Below are positions 48,291-61,098 of a stretch of DNA of 64,000 bases, in pieces. Source of the DNA: Varroa destructor (taxonomy: Eukaryota; Arthropoda; Arachnida; Mesostigmata; Varroidae); assembly GCF_002443255.2 (NCBI RefSeq), contig NW_019211459.1, forward strand, positions 19,030,524 through 19,094,523, written 5' to 3'. Position numbers and translations under genes: made by a program. The notes beneath the pieces were generated by a model that had not been told where the DNA came from, ran no database searches, and was given only the letters and a program-made list of their open reading frames with translations. Each line of letters starts with the position of its first letter. The stretch's first letter is position 1.

Positions 48291-49340
48291 CAACAAGCTG
48301 CTTAGGGCTGTAGGCTAAACCGTCCAGGGTTAGGGCCGTGTCTAACTAACACAATCCCAAGTGTACTGTTGTGTGTACTTCTGTCTACCTGTTTGTATCT
48401 AGCGAAGTTACGCCTTCCATTTGGGCATCCGCGGGTCTGTGTTGTTTTAGGTACTTCGGACTTTGCTTGCCTGACAGTTCGACTGGTTCGACCCCTTCGA
48501 TCACCCCCCTCCAAATTGCTTACTTGCATGTTCACTTGTATACTCTATGTAGTAATGCCCGATATTATTATAGTGCTGTTGTTGCCGCTCTAGGAACGAT
48601 AGGAAAGTATCACGACTAGTATGCAGAGAGCTTCGGTGAATGGAGTTCGATGTGTAAAACCATCGAAGAGGACGATACAAACCATAGGCCTTACAAGGCA
48701 GGAGAACAGAGAAGGAGCTCCGAAAGAGAGAAAAAGTAAGGTTTCCTCCACTTTCAATCCCATTCCAATTCCTAGACAACAACAGTCACTCCTTGAGCGG
48801 CAGCAGCGCTGGTGGGCCTTGGGAAAGACCAGAATGTATTCCCGAAAAGCGCCCGATCTCCTTTCTGACCTCAGCTGCTGCTCGGACGCCCACTATCCCT
48901 ACAAAGCTCCGTCGGGGGAAGCAGAAGAATTTGGCAAGCTACAGACAAGCCATGGCTGCGTGGTCGGTCTGGAGTTCTCCTGACCGCCGGCGCCGTGCGA
49001 ATGACTATTGATATTTATTTCGATTGCTGTACCCACCCTTACTGCTTTTCACTGCCAAGGGGTCTATCGGTTGACTGGCTGACGAGTGAAGGAAGATGCC
49101 TGCTGAAGCTGTTCGCGCAGCCAGAGAAACTTACACAGGCGGGAGTCTGAGCAAAAGCGAGAAAGCCACGAACGAAGAAAGGACATTGAGAGCTCGGAGT
49201 GGAGACTCAGGAGAAGAGGATGGAGAACGCAGCTAGTCGGAATAGAGGAGAAGCTATAATCGTTCACGCAATGGGAAAGCCCTCACCTACCACCTTATTG
49301 TGCCTATGCAGGTCCGGTTTGCCGCCGGTGTCCATCGAAG
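48290..49340. other. GC-rich island, unassigned
   Basis: Frames of 70-120 codons are open on both strands. The plus frame 48621-48983 is Gln/Arg-rich in its middle and Cys-containing late. No domain recognised and no splice partners found. Confidence 0.35.
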
Positions 49341-50740
49341 CGGTCTCACAATCGAAGCGAAGGAAATAACAGGATAAACAGGTGGGGGTGCATTTTACAC
49401 AGTTTTCTCTTCGTATAATGGACTCGCCATCCATAATCAAAATGGTCTCTTTCTAAAAACATGCATGTTTTCCCTTTTTGCATTATCTTTTCGTCTGTTA
49501 TTACAATTGAATACAGGTTTTTTTTAAGTTTATTTTGAAATGTGCAATTAGATCTCAATGGTAGTACTGATGCTAAAACGTTTCGGCTTAATTCGGGCGC
49601 TTCGATACAATCAGGACTAATTTATTTTCATACCACAAAACTAGAGGTATGTTAAATGTCAGTTTGATAAACAAACTTGGTTCACGTTTTCTGCATTAAC
49701 TGGGGACACAATAGGAATACATATATATATAAAAAACCGTCAGTGTCGCCCCTTACAAGCAAAAGCAGAAAGCGGTATCCGAGGCTATTACCAGCTATCC
49801 GTATATTATATTTTTACGCCGTTGTATCTTTTTGTAATGCAACTATATCGTTTATTACCGAGGGAAATCAGCAGATTGCTTAAAATCAATCACGTTACAT
49901 TTTGACGCTCGCTAGGATGAACCTCCATCCTGGTACTCGATACGTCTTGCAGTTACTCCTACTTCAAATCCGACAGGCATGTCCAACACGAACTATAAAC
50001 GAGAACTTCAACTATAATGATAATGAGACAGGGTACAAATGTAATAGTAAAACTTTTGGTTCAATTAAATGAGTTTAACTTAGCGACATTGTGTGTATTA
50101 TATCAAGACTCAGAAAGATATTAAATGGTAATGTGAGGATCGGTGGCGCCCAAGCGGCGGTCCTGGAAAAAAGATCTCATACCGTCGAATAATTCACCAC
50201 GGTAAGGTACGATTTGTTTTTCGTCCTTAACAAAATTCTTGGCCTTTCACAACTGAGCGAAAGTCGAGTTGAAACGGTGACTGCTTCTACTCTAAACCAG
50301 GTTCCTTTTCAATTTTTTTCTATTAGTTACTAAAAATACTTATTCTTTCCTGTATAGTGTAACAGAAATATGTTCGCTCAATTTCGCTCATAATAACAGA
50401 AAACGATTTCATCAAAGGCGAGTTTGTCCAATAAAACGAAAAAAAACGCGCTAAACGCAACGTCACGAGTTCTTTGAATCACTCCAATGAGGTTTGAGGT
50501 GAAGTTATCAAGTGCTCATTTGTCCAGCCTTGTCATGATTGTGTATTCAGTAGAAATAGGAAAATGTAGAACATGCAGAAGAGGACTGGATCGCTATTCT
50601 CTAATGGCCCCCCAAAAACCCATTACCGAGTCCACGTCAGCCAGTCTGTGTTTTTCGCATCAGCCCGTTGCTACTGTCAAATTACGTAAGAGGGAATGGC
50701 GCTGCTTGTAAGAGCCGCTTCTTTTAGATCATTCTATGCC
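49340..50740. other. AT-rich stretch, no firm gene
   Basis: A 74-codon ATG frame at 50487-50711 (+) ends beside a donor-like TTGTAAGA and might be an exon, but it has no recognised family. A short TA repeat lies near 49720. Confidence 0.4.
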
Positions 50741-50741
50741 A

Positions 50742-50759
50742 CCCTAACCTAACCTAACT
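50742..50759 (-). repeat. Short telomere-like (CCTAA)n tract
   Basis: CCCTAACCTAACCTAACTA reads as three units of CCTAA, the complement of TTAGG, which is the usual arthropod telomere repeat. Three units are too few to prove a telomeric origin. Confidence 0.5.
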
Positions 50760-51059
50760 AATAGATCGTGCAAATGTTTTGTTTCTAGTTGAAACGTGAC
50801 GGAACTTCTGTGATGCGAACAAAGAGCGCCCGTGACCCATTTTTTTCTGCTCATGTTAGACCTACAAAGGTATCAAAGTTGTCTTGTATCATATTTATGG
50901 ATCACATTCCCTTTAGACCTTTTTGCCTTCGTCGACTCCTAGCCATCCCTCTACACACTCTGCGGTGATCGAGTGCCATTACCAGTACAAGTTGGCTAAC
51001 GACAGCTTTTTCTAAGGTATATGTTACAGGGCAGGTTTTCAACTTAAGTTCCATTGTTT

Positions 51060-51760
51060 CTTTTCGATCATGCTGGCTTATACTGGCTGCAAATATTGTC
51101 GAGTGGCACATGCATTTTACTCGCCTAGCCCTATAGTCTGGATGATTGCTGCTGCTGCTGCTGCTATGACCATGATCGAAGGTTCCCCGCCGCCACGTTC
51201 AGGCCAAGTGCGGGAATTTTCGCCGTGGATGATCGCCTCGCTATTGCTGGTTCGTACGGCGTTGCCGGCAGCGTCGCGGCTGATGGTGGTTCCTTGATGT
51301 AGCCAGAGAAGACCAAGGTTACAAGGAGGAATCGCGGTAAAAAGATTGGCCCATGGGGTTGGGCCAAGTTCTTCTTTTTCCTCCTCCCCCAACCCTCTAT
51401 GACTCCTATTCGAGTTATGCCGTATGGTCTTCGCGGGCTTCATTCGTCATTATAATCGTCGGGGAGCTGCCGCTTAACAGACTTTCTATTTCGCTAGCCA
51501 CCCATGCTCTAGTGTGGCCGTAGTTTGCGCCTGAATGGGAAATACCTCGTCGGCTGTACGACACAGTATTTTCGCTTAGGGCCGTCGCACTAGCCAGATA
51601 TGCTGGTCCTCCGGGGTAGATCCCTGCTGCTCGACATATATTTACCTCCGTTCTATCAAAGCCTTAAAATTCGCTCTTAATCACTCTTCGCCCGAGTGAT
51701 CGGTGATTCCGAGTCGTCCGCTGAAGTTCGCCGCGTTGGCCAGAAAAGAATTAGACGTAT
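51060..51760. other. GC-rich island with GCT repeat
   Basis: Overlapping frames on opposite strands (51070-51297 + and 51117-51443 -) both translate the triplet tract as Ala. Neither has a recognised domain. Confidence 0.35.
51148..51165. repeat. (GCT)6 trinucleotide repeat
   Basis: Six uninterrupted GCT units, read as Ala on the plus strand and also as Ala on the overlapping minus frame. Confidence 0.9.
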
Positions 51761-54700
51761 GTGCTGACTGAACCCAGTTGTATCAGCAAATGGTATGGCC
51801 ACAGTTTAGGCTACAGAGACTTTCCAACAAAACGTTAGACAAGTGAAGTCACACAGGATCCCAGTCGACGAGGACAACAGAAAATGGTTATGTAGGAAGT
51901 AAACTACTGCGCGTATTAAAGTGCGATCGTTACGGTGAAACGGCAGTACAAAACTACAGAAACATTCACATCTAAAAAAAAACACAAAGGTCCGATCATC
52001 TGGTAATAATTTGTAGTCTTGATAATAGTAGTACAACGAAAATTAAGGGCGACATAGGTCACAGTATTCACACTTTTCGGTTCTTGTGCCCCGAGAGGAG
52101 TGTATCTAGGGGCTTGTTATTTTGTTTTCAAGATTCTACTTCGTCGGTGGCTCTGATGTACGTATGCAATTCCTTAGATTCTTTTTGGGCCCTTAGATTT
52201 TCAAAGGAAACGAAAAAAAGCAGCACCCAAAAATTATATGCCGCCGTTTTTCCAAACGACGGCTAACGCTGCACAAGCAATAGACAGTGTCAGTATATAT
52301 TTAGGTCTTAATTCTATGTGGCCTTTCAAGGTTCGATATAAACATCGCACGTCTTTGATTTATTCACTGACTCGTTACGAACAGTTAAGTCTAAGGTAAG
52401 GAAGTTGCTCGATATATGCAAGCCAATAATACGAAAGTTACTTCGATAGATGTGATTTCATCAATCGAAGAAAACATACGTAATGATATATAAGGAAGCC
52501 GAATTTCGTACACTCATGCTCATCATCTGAACTATATAACGATAGGCGTTTATACGAAATCTTCGGTACAGCATTGTTTCACGTTATTCTTAAGGGAAGA
52601 TCACTATTGAGGTTTTCAATGTCGCTGGGTTTAGTTGGGTTATAAACGCATCTCCCAACGATAAATTTATACGAACAAGTATTAGGCAATTACGAACCGT
52701 TTGAGCGGTTATATCAAATGTTATAGTTCCCTCCGCGCGTTTCAGGAATTCCGGCTCGAAATTCAACGTGGGAATGGTATTCCCTGCGTAGATCATCAAA
52801 GGTGGCTCCAGATGGAAACAATGTGCTAACGCTTCCTATGTGCGTATAATGCGACCGTTTCCACTCGTAATCTTGTGCGTGCAAAAAACCTTCCACCGGA
52901 GCAATGATGGCATTTAATTTGTTTAAATAACAACATTGCAAACAAAATACCAGCGAAGTTAAACACTTCCTTTTATGTACCCGCATAAACTTTCAAATCT
53001 TGTTTTGTGATCATATTTTCTATTACTACTATTGTTATTATTGTCAGCGTACTAAATGAGAGATTAAGTGAGAGTTCAGCAACAATATATATATATATAT
53101 ATATACATATACCTATTTTTGAATAAAGACGAACTTATAAATAGTAAATTTGAAGTCTAAATACTGCCGAATGATAACGATGGAAATGAGTTAACTTCGC
53201 TAATTAACGGTTGGAAAAGAGATGATTCGACAGCTGGCCAAGTTCGGCTTCTGGTAAACGAACAAAAGCAGATGTTACCTTCCCCTTTTCCTTAAGTTAA
53301 TTTACTTTTCCATAAGAGTAGACTCATCCGACTAGCATCTGATTGTTGCCCCATCGCTCTGTAGGTTCCTGTTGCTGTTTTAGACCTTGTCGATGAAACA
53401 GAGGCATAATCGAACGTGAAGTCCACAAAACACTTAGTACCACAATTTACCCACAATAGTAAAGGCCCTGTTGCACCAATCCTAAGATTTTCAAATGAGG
53501 TCTTTAAACAGCGATAATACAATGTAAGTTTGGTAATTAGTCGAAGAAAGCGTATACGGACTAACCTTGGACCACGTACTCAATACATAATAACGTGCTG
53601 ATTATTAGCAGATGATGCCTCTTTTCGTCTGAGAGTGTCCATTGTACTAATTGTGTGTCGTTGCCTATGGACGTGGATAACAGCTAAACAAAAGTACTCA
53701 ATGTAGTCATGAAGAAAATTGATAGGCCTTCATAAAAAAAAACTATTAAGCCTAGGTAAAAGGACAATGATAAAACTGTCTTATAGCTGCATGCTCCTTC
53801 GTGAAAGTAAGCGATCAATTCGATCTGCGCGCGGGACCCTTCCCGGTCTCGATGACCCCCAACGACTAGTGTCAATTGTTGCCTCCTTGGTTTATTTATG
53901 ACGATCATTACCACTACCTATGCTTAATTCGTATTTTTTCGTTAATATTGATCACATTATGCGGTTCCATTAGTTCTGTAAGGTGTAGGCGCCGTCCCGG
54001 TACATCGAGGCAATACTCTATTCTTCGAAGGAGCAAAGTTTAATCTATAAATTTTTGATTGCTGTTGTAACAGCTTAAGTTGGCTGTCGGCCGTAAGACA
54101 CCACGAAAGCTCTCGAAAGTGCTCGATTAGCTAGACAGTCTACGGCGCTGAACACAGTGTTGTTAGGAGCCATTCTGATTTGAAAACAGGTACTGGCAGA
54201 CTGACCAGCTTCCTAAGGTTTAACCTGGCGACAACAGAAAACTTTTGGTCGAGATGTACGCTTATAAAACTTCTAAGGCTGTAACCCATCATCACATCGT
54301 GCCGTATTAATAACATTATTTATCTAGCGCAATTATAATTTCAGTATGACTGCTCTTATCGTGTCTCGTCGCATGAGATAGCACGTACTTAAAAAAGGGT
54401 CGCAAACAATTCTTTCCTAGTAGAAGTTGTTTCAATTGGTGTCAAGCAGACGGATGCCTATGAGATGAGAGACAGAGTGAAGAAAAAATATTCTCTAAAC
54501 GTTACGCTCTCAGTCAGCGTGCGACTAGTAGCTTAACGATTAGGCCTTATTCGTTTTATATCATAAGAAGTTTCATGCAATATACATGCAAGCAAAAAAT
54601 GTACCAATAGCCTACCCTACAGTTGTATATCTCGGCTAATGATCCTACTATTATTAAAACCAAGATATTATTGCCCTTACTGCCAATGAGAGGTGTATAC
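51760..54700. other. AT-rich stretch with TA microsatellite
   Basis: Frames of 60-90 codons only. A (TA)n tract lies at about 53084-53106. Nothing recognised. Confidence 0.45.
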
Positions 54701-54709
54701 GAGCATCGA

Positions 54710-54717
54710 TATAAATA
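54710..54717 (+). promoter_or_regulatory. TATA box
   Basis: TATAAATA is a canonical TATA-box octamer. It lies about 30 bases before the ATG of the candidate exon that follows. A start site 25-30 bases downstream would fall at about 54740, close to or past the first ATG, which would favour use of the second in-frame ATG at 54811. Confidence 0.35.
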
Positions 54718-54741
54718 GAACTAGCCTTGTTGAGTTGCCAG

Positions 54742-54859
54742 ATGACTCTCGTCAACGGTGGAGGTGGCAGTGACGACGGCAATAATCACACGCGATGCGG
54801 TGTGGCAGACATGAAACAGTCCATCCACTTGGATTCGACTTACTCGGCTCTAGTGAAGG
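54742..54859 (+). CDS. Candidate first coding exon, product unknown
   Basis: An ATG opens 39 codons reading MTLVNGGGGSDDGNN, then a segment with a second Met at residue 24 (MKQSIHLDSTYSALVK). The frame ends at GTGAAGG followed by donor GTATGT, leaving phase 1. The composition, a soft Gly/Asp/Asn start followed by a mixed helical-looking segment, is typical of the N-terminus of a regulatory or adaptor protein. The preceding TTGCCAG could alternatively be an acceptor, making this an internal exon. I do not recognise the family and found no phase-matched downstream exon in the window. Confidence 0.4.
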
Positions 54860-56110
54860 GTATGTTCCAATCAAGTTAGTTAGGGAATTGTTTCCCTGTT
54901 CTGTATATACATCCGGCTTCTGCTAGACGACCTACGTATCGACACTGTTCCTTGTATGTGCTAGACCTTCAAGGGGCGACAAGTGTCGGTTACTCATCGT
55001 TTTGTATAGTTCAATCAATCAATCGTCAAGGCGCAGAGCTCTGTGTGCCTATCTGATTTCAATTGTCGTTCCTTGTCGTTGATTTTCGTGATAGCGGCTA
55101 TCGCGGTTTGACAAGCGAAGCGTAGCACCTTGTTTGTGCTGGCGACGCCTTTGCCTGCAAGCCTCAGCCGGCTTTGAGGTCCGTCCACCGATGATGACCT
55201 TTAGACAGTGAGTTATAGTAATATCGACCTCCTCACCGTCGTCGACGCCGTCCCGATCGGTAGACGATGCCATAGCAGTGGTTTATTGAAGACCCGCACA
55301 AAAATACTGTTGCTCTCGCATGCTTGTAGACATGAATGCATTGGAGTCTTTCGACGAATGGGTTGTAATATACTCGCCACAGTCTTCTCAGCTTCTGTCG
55401 CTGAACCTTAGTTATAATCTCAGACATAATCAGGTTCTCTCCATGTCGTGCACGTAAGCGCGAAACACATCGCTTTTTTGTTCGGGTACATCAAGTCGTT
55501 GTTGATGGCTAATGTCACTAGTATACGGTGACGAGTGCTGAAACGCGTCGTGCACGGCAGGATCATTAGCGATTAGCTTCGTCTCCGCATTGCCTACATT
55601 CAACGCTTCGTTGTCTGAAGTCGCAGGGGAGATTAGGTGATCCCGTTGGCAACAATCTTCGAACCCAAAGAGGATTTACTCGGATACAGCTACGCAGACA
55701 ACCACTTCCTATGTGAGGGCATATTAGGCTGAACGCGCGGGCCTTCCGTCGACAAGATTTGGAACCATACATTCATGTCGTTTGAGGATCGCAGGCGAGG
55801 GACGGCTAATTCTCTTCACAAACCAGCGCAACGATTTCAGTGCCGCCAGATGGTCGGCCCCGGCCGTTGTTAAACCTCGATTGAGCCAAGTATCAAAGTA
55901 ACTTTTCAGTAGCCAATAGTTCAATTGATAATCGACGAACGTTTTGTCTCAGTGTCCAAAACAGGGGGCTAATATTGGTTATAGGTTGTGTTCCACTGCG
56001 AGCTGAGGTTCGGCTCTGCGCATTGGGGCCTATGAACAGATCGCTACTGCCTGAGGGGACACTATGTCTGATCGATAGTGATGTAAAGCATGCCGTCAAT
56101 TAGCAAGGGG
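54860..56110. other. Moderately GC-rich stretch downstream of the candidate exon
   Basis: Several 64-75-codon frames are open, mostly on the minus strand. The minus frames at 55566-55924 have Arg/Cys-rich translations with a vague likeness to the tail of LINE ORF2 proteins, too weak to call. A 5' intron of the preceding candidate is another reading of this DNA. Confidence 0.35.
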
Positions 56111-58370
56111 TGAGGTTACAGACGCATCCTGATTGGACGCATTCATTTTGTCAAGCCACAATGTTCGATTTTTTGCTTTTCATTAAATTCGCTGGAGTCA
56201 CGATCGAATCACAAAAATCGTACTTTAGAAAATTTGAATAGTTCTGAATAATCCTTGAAAATAATTTTGGTTTTTATCAAGGCTATTGCGAGATGTTGGT
56301 GTTATTTATTATTTTTTTTTTGTGTGGAGCCGATTTGTCCACACTGCACACGGTTTCTTGAATAACGCGGCGCTGTTTAACGCAGTTATTTATAGTTTTA
56401 GCCATAATCCATGGATTTAAGATAGTCAGCTATTTTCGACATCGTCATATACAAAATTCTACACTTCTCAAATGGACGTACGCAGGATTGAAGATATTGT
56501 AAAGAAGATGTTGAAATGCAAGTCATCGCGAATCGGAGGCTGTTGAGTACCGGCAGACCAATCCAACAGAAACAATGAAGAACCGGTGTTCGGATTAGCA
56601 ATGTAAGATGTGACCTATATATCAAGTTTATGGATACAGCATCAAATCGTAGGAGCTTTGGACCAGTAAATCAGTGTCAGAAATATCCGAAACAAAACTG
56701 CTGGTTCTAATTTTTAACAAATTACTGATTTATCTAGTCCGTGACACTAAACTACGTAGCAGTCAATATTAATTGTACTGTTTCCCGTTTGGAAGCAGTT
56801 AATAGGTAAATCAATTTACTAAACGTGAATAATACCAGATCCTGGGTAGGACCTGCTCACAAAACCTTTGGTGCCTCAACCGATTATCATGCCTGTATAG
56901 CGTCTCTTTTTTCGTCATTCCACAATGGGCATCTTGTATGATTTTAAAAAAGAAGTTAAGTATATAATTAACTTCAACACGTAAAGTAAGCAAGCAGCTT
57001 TACATCGTTAAATTTTTTGACTGAAACACCCGTAGCACATAGATTGAAAACTAAGTTACATTTTTCCATTTAAATCCGTGATGTTGTCGGAAGCTGGCGG
57101 CCCTAAAGTTCCAATATTAGCAAAAATATATTCTAGCCTAAACAAGGCCATTGTGTTTCCTATAAGTATTCATTAAATAACAAGGGGTTAGTTGTAACGA
57201 CTTAGACCTTTTTGCGTAGGGGCATTATATATACACAACAATATCTAGATGTGTCCGTCATGACAGCTTCCATTCGTAATATTAACGAATAGTTTGTTTT
57301 CCCGGTTGCACCGTGTTCTTTCGCTTCTTATTCTGATACGCGGTAGCTTAAGGGGGGCAGACAAATCTAAAAAAACTTATACGAAATCCAAGTATAGAAA
57401 TAATGATCTTCCAGAAAAGATCATCTCAATACTAGCTCTATATTTAACGGATAAATAAAAGCCAAGTGCAGTAGTTTTATACGAGGAAAAAAATTGTTGT
57501 TACCTAAACATAATATCCGCAAAACCTATAGCGCTCTTAATTCAGGCTATCTGTTGCATCTACTAGACGACTGTAGTCACAGGGCGTAAGAGAGATGCTA
57601 ATGTTACTAAAAAACTATAGGTATAGTTCAGTTCCATAGTTAGATCATGCATCGTACTGGTTTTAATCGTACAATATATGGAAACGTCACAACATGACGG
57701 GAGACGTCAAAGAACCTAAACACTACCGAGAATCCCTAGCTGAGATTTGCTATGCAGACGTACTGTGCTGGCATAAATATCGTCAGCCTTGAAAAATCGC
57801 TAGTAAATGATCGATAAAGATTCTTTCAGTAGGCTAAATTTTTATCTCTGCTCTTGCTTACGCTTTTTGCTATTCATATTGAAGTACAATCTATCAGCGA
57901 GCTTAGAATCATTTACATATATCAAAAACCACCTTCGATGCTTTTAGTTAGTTAGTTAGTAACGGTCGCGTAAAGCAGGCCACCAAGCAGCGAGACGTGA
58001 AAGTTATATATAGACATAAAAATGGAATTTTATGGAAACGCTAAATACAATTTATCTTACACGCAATAACTAATGACAATAAACTAGCGCTAAACGCTAT
58101 AGGTACCGCATGATATATCAATGACTTAACAGAAAAGAGTAAAAACGACAATGTCTACACAGCACTGATACTATGCGTTAGCAAATTTTCTCCCTGTATC
58201 CCCTTGTATCAAAGGTAACCCACGCACACATTCAGCCCTTCACGCGTGACTCACACTGAAGCTGGCTACAACACACATTACACCTATTAAAATAGGTGTA
58301 GAGAAAAAAGGCCAAATATGTTCTCCCGAGCATTTCTATTATCGTTAGTTTTCTATTGTTATCATCGACA
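56110..58370. other. AT-rich stretch, nothing recognised
   Basis: Short frames only; (TTAG)4 occurs at 57944-57959. No gene recognised. Confidence 0.45.
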
Positions 58371-58375
58371 GCAAA

Positions 58376-58561
58376 ATGCAATGTAGCCAGCGAGTCGAAT
58401 TGAGTCTGTTGATGCGACTCGTGAGCACCGAGAGTGCACCTGACGGCGACGGACAACCGCCATCAGCTAGCTGGCCGTCTTTTGCGAACGGCCTGCCTAC
58501 AGTCAGCGTCCATTCAAACGCCCCCGTCTGTAGCGGTAACGTCAACGCCAACGTCGACCGC
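58376..58561 (+). CDS. Candidate coding exon, product unknown
   Basis: An acceptor-like TTGTTATCATCGACAG ends at 58371, four bases before an ATG. The frame runs 62 codons to a phase-0 donor, CGC followed by GTAAGC; without splicing it would continue to a stop at 58696. The middle is Ser/Pro-rich and the end reads SGNVNANVDR, with C or G favoured at third codon positions. The opposite strand is open as well. No family is recognised. Confidence 0.25.
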
Positions 58562-58902
58562 GTAAGCACGATGATGGTCGACGTATTAGCTTTTAAGCCA
58601 GGGTACCAATGCACGTGGTCAGGAACACGGGTACAAACATTCACTGGCGGGCTGAGTGTTAGGAAGAACGCGAACTCCTTTCTACTGCACGAGTAGGTAA
58701 CGCTAAATGCAGTGGCGGAGGTTGACGACGGCAGGCAGAGCCAGGTGAGCAGTGAATAGCGTCGAGAAGTACAGTGAGGGCCCGCAAGCTGCCGCTTCGC
58801 TACGCTAGCAGCGCTTGGCTGTTACTAAGCTAAACGTAATGCGCGTGAATGCCTAAGCGTCTCAGGCGAGTGGCGCCAAAGTTTGACTTGGTCTGTTAAA
58901 GG

Positions 58903-58924
58903 TGCTGCTGCTGCTGCTGCTGCT
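58903..58924. repeat. (TGC)7 trinucleotide repeat
   Basis: Seven TGC units, read as Ala or Ser in minus-strand frames. Confidence 0.9.
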
Positions 58925-60624
58925 ACTGGCGAGCGCTGCCAGGCCAAGCAAAGCATCTGGGCGTGAGAGTTTAGAGGGTAAAGCAGGAAGGGGAGAAGCC
59001 AACTCCGGTCTGCTAGTGAGCAGTGGGGCGCAATGACTGAGCGCAAGAGATGAAGGGAGTGGAGGCAGTCGCTTCGCGCAAAGTCGGAGGGCATTCATAG
59101 CTGGGTAGTTGCTTGATTCACGGCGTCTCTCTAGTTTCCCACTTCTCTATCCCTCATTTCCTCGCTTTTTCCTACCACTACTTTGCCGTCTACCTATTCG
59201 GACATGAGTCATGGCCGTAGGGGCCCGACAGAGCGAGCTGCCGCTACCAGAAAGTGGGGTGGATGGAAGCTTGGTTGTTGCCTAATCGAGTTTAGCGGTG
59301 GTGATCTTTATGATCCGGTACGCGTTCGCTTGTGAGAAAGCGAATTTGCTACGACTCACTCACACGCGCGCCTCTTGCGGGTTTTCTGTAGGAGCGATGC
59401 TCCCTTGCACACACCACTACGGTCGCCGCTACTGACGCAATGAGCTTTTCTTCCTCTCTTTCAGCGACCCTGCGCCCGTACACTTCCTTCACTATTATAT
59501 CTCCTAAAGGTAGACCCATCGCGGCATCGATCGATACGAAAAGCACCAACCACCAATACACACGCAGGCACGCACGAAGACGCTACTGCTATTCGCCACT
59601 CTCCTGACGCTCCGCACAGGCCGACTCGCTGTCTGCACGATCTTTCTATGTTGGCCATCATAGGCCAGGCATTAAACTTTATGATAGCCACATACGAATA
59701 AAATATACAAGAACCAGTTTGGTACCCCCACCGATGGTGGAGCCAGTCAGGTATAAGCGACGATACCTATGCTATCCCCTGTCGACTATGTGCCGGGAAA
59801 GCACAGTCATGGGCGTGCGAGTGGTGATTTGGCATAGGTTAGGAGGCAGACGGATAGGGATACCACTCTGCGGATGGCTGTTTCTACTACGTGGAGGAGA
59901 AGGGTACAGAGTACTGGGGGTTGTGGTAGTTGCATAACGAAAGCGATCGTCAGGAACAGTCATAGGCAGAATAGAAGATGTGAGCCGCTGCAGGAGGCGG
60001 CTGAAGGGGTGTTAGGTGACCTGGAATTGCACGACGCAGGCGGCCGGCAGCACGGCATCCGTCAGAGCGTCATCCGTTCTCATTGCATTCTTGATCCTAC
60101 ATTTCTACAAAAGGGGAACTCCAAATGGGGTTGGGTTTGGGTCGCCGGCAAAGCAACCCACCGACTGGTTGTGGGTCGGTAGTTGGAAGCCGATTGCAGT
60201 CAGGCCGCGGGCCTACATGCGGACACGCCGGCTGGCGGGCGGGCTTTCAAACTAAAGTCAGTAGTAGTGATGGTCGTGGCTATGGCAAACGATGGCGGCG
60301 GGAACGCCGGTAGTGGCAGAGGCGTTTACGGAACGTGATGCTTCCTTTTCAATTACCGTCGTGAGCCTGGCCGACAGCAAAGCAAACGCATAGAAGTGAA
60401 TGGTACAGCAGTGCGCAGCAGCCGCACAGTGTTCATCTTATTCCCCTTCCGATCAAAAAGAGAGGCCAGACCGCCCATTTGGCTAGCACTATCCTTTTGC
60501 AACGGGCATTATTTGGCTTCGTGCCTCGTTCAAACAGGAAGAAAAAGAAGGCCAAAGGAGTCAGAAAAGATCGCTTGCAGAAGAGGCCGTGGTTACTCTG
60601 CTAGCCAGCGTCGACACGTTAGAT

Positions 60625-60638
60625 GGGGGGGGGGGGGG
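60625..60638 (+). repeat. G14 homopolymer
   Basis: Fourteen consecutive G bases on the plus strand. Confidence 0.9.
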
Positions 60639-61098
60639 CATGGGAAAGCAGACGGGGCCTATAGCTGTAGCGAGTGAGTTCTCCCGTAAATTCTGTACCT
60701 ATAGAGCGACTCACTGACTGACTCGCGTACAGGTGATGGAAGTACCAACGGTAGGTCGACAACGTTGTACCCCTAGGTTAGCTACAGAACGCCCCGAACT
60801 GAGCTGAAGGACGCTGCCGAAGTAGCCAACGTACACAGCAGCCGAATCAGCATTGCAGTGGTTGCCAGGGGCAGTTGCAGAGTAGCCGTACAAGGCAGGC
60901 ATGACCGTAACGGTGCTAGTCGCAAACCAAGTACAACTTGAATATACGATACAAAACGACGGAAGTATGGAAAGAATGGGGGCTTAATAAGGGGGGCAAG
61001 CACGTCGTACAGAGGGGTGGGCCTGCAACGCCTCGAAGGGGAGGAGCTTCGAGCGGTGCGAGATCAGGTCGACGCGTGGCAACGCCGGGTTCCAATCC

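Noticed and set aside
55566..55924. Minus-strand Arg/Cys-rich frames vaguely like the C-terminal zinc-knuckle end of LINE ORF2
   Set aside because: Similarity is limited to scattered residues, no reverse transcriptase motif nearby; a translated repeat search would be needed.
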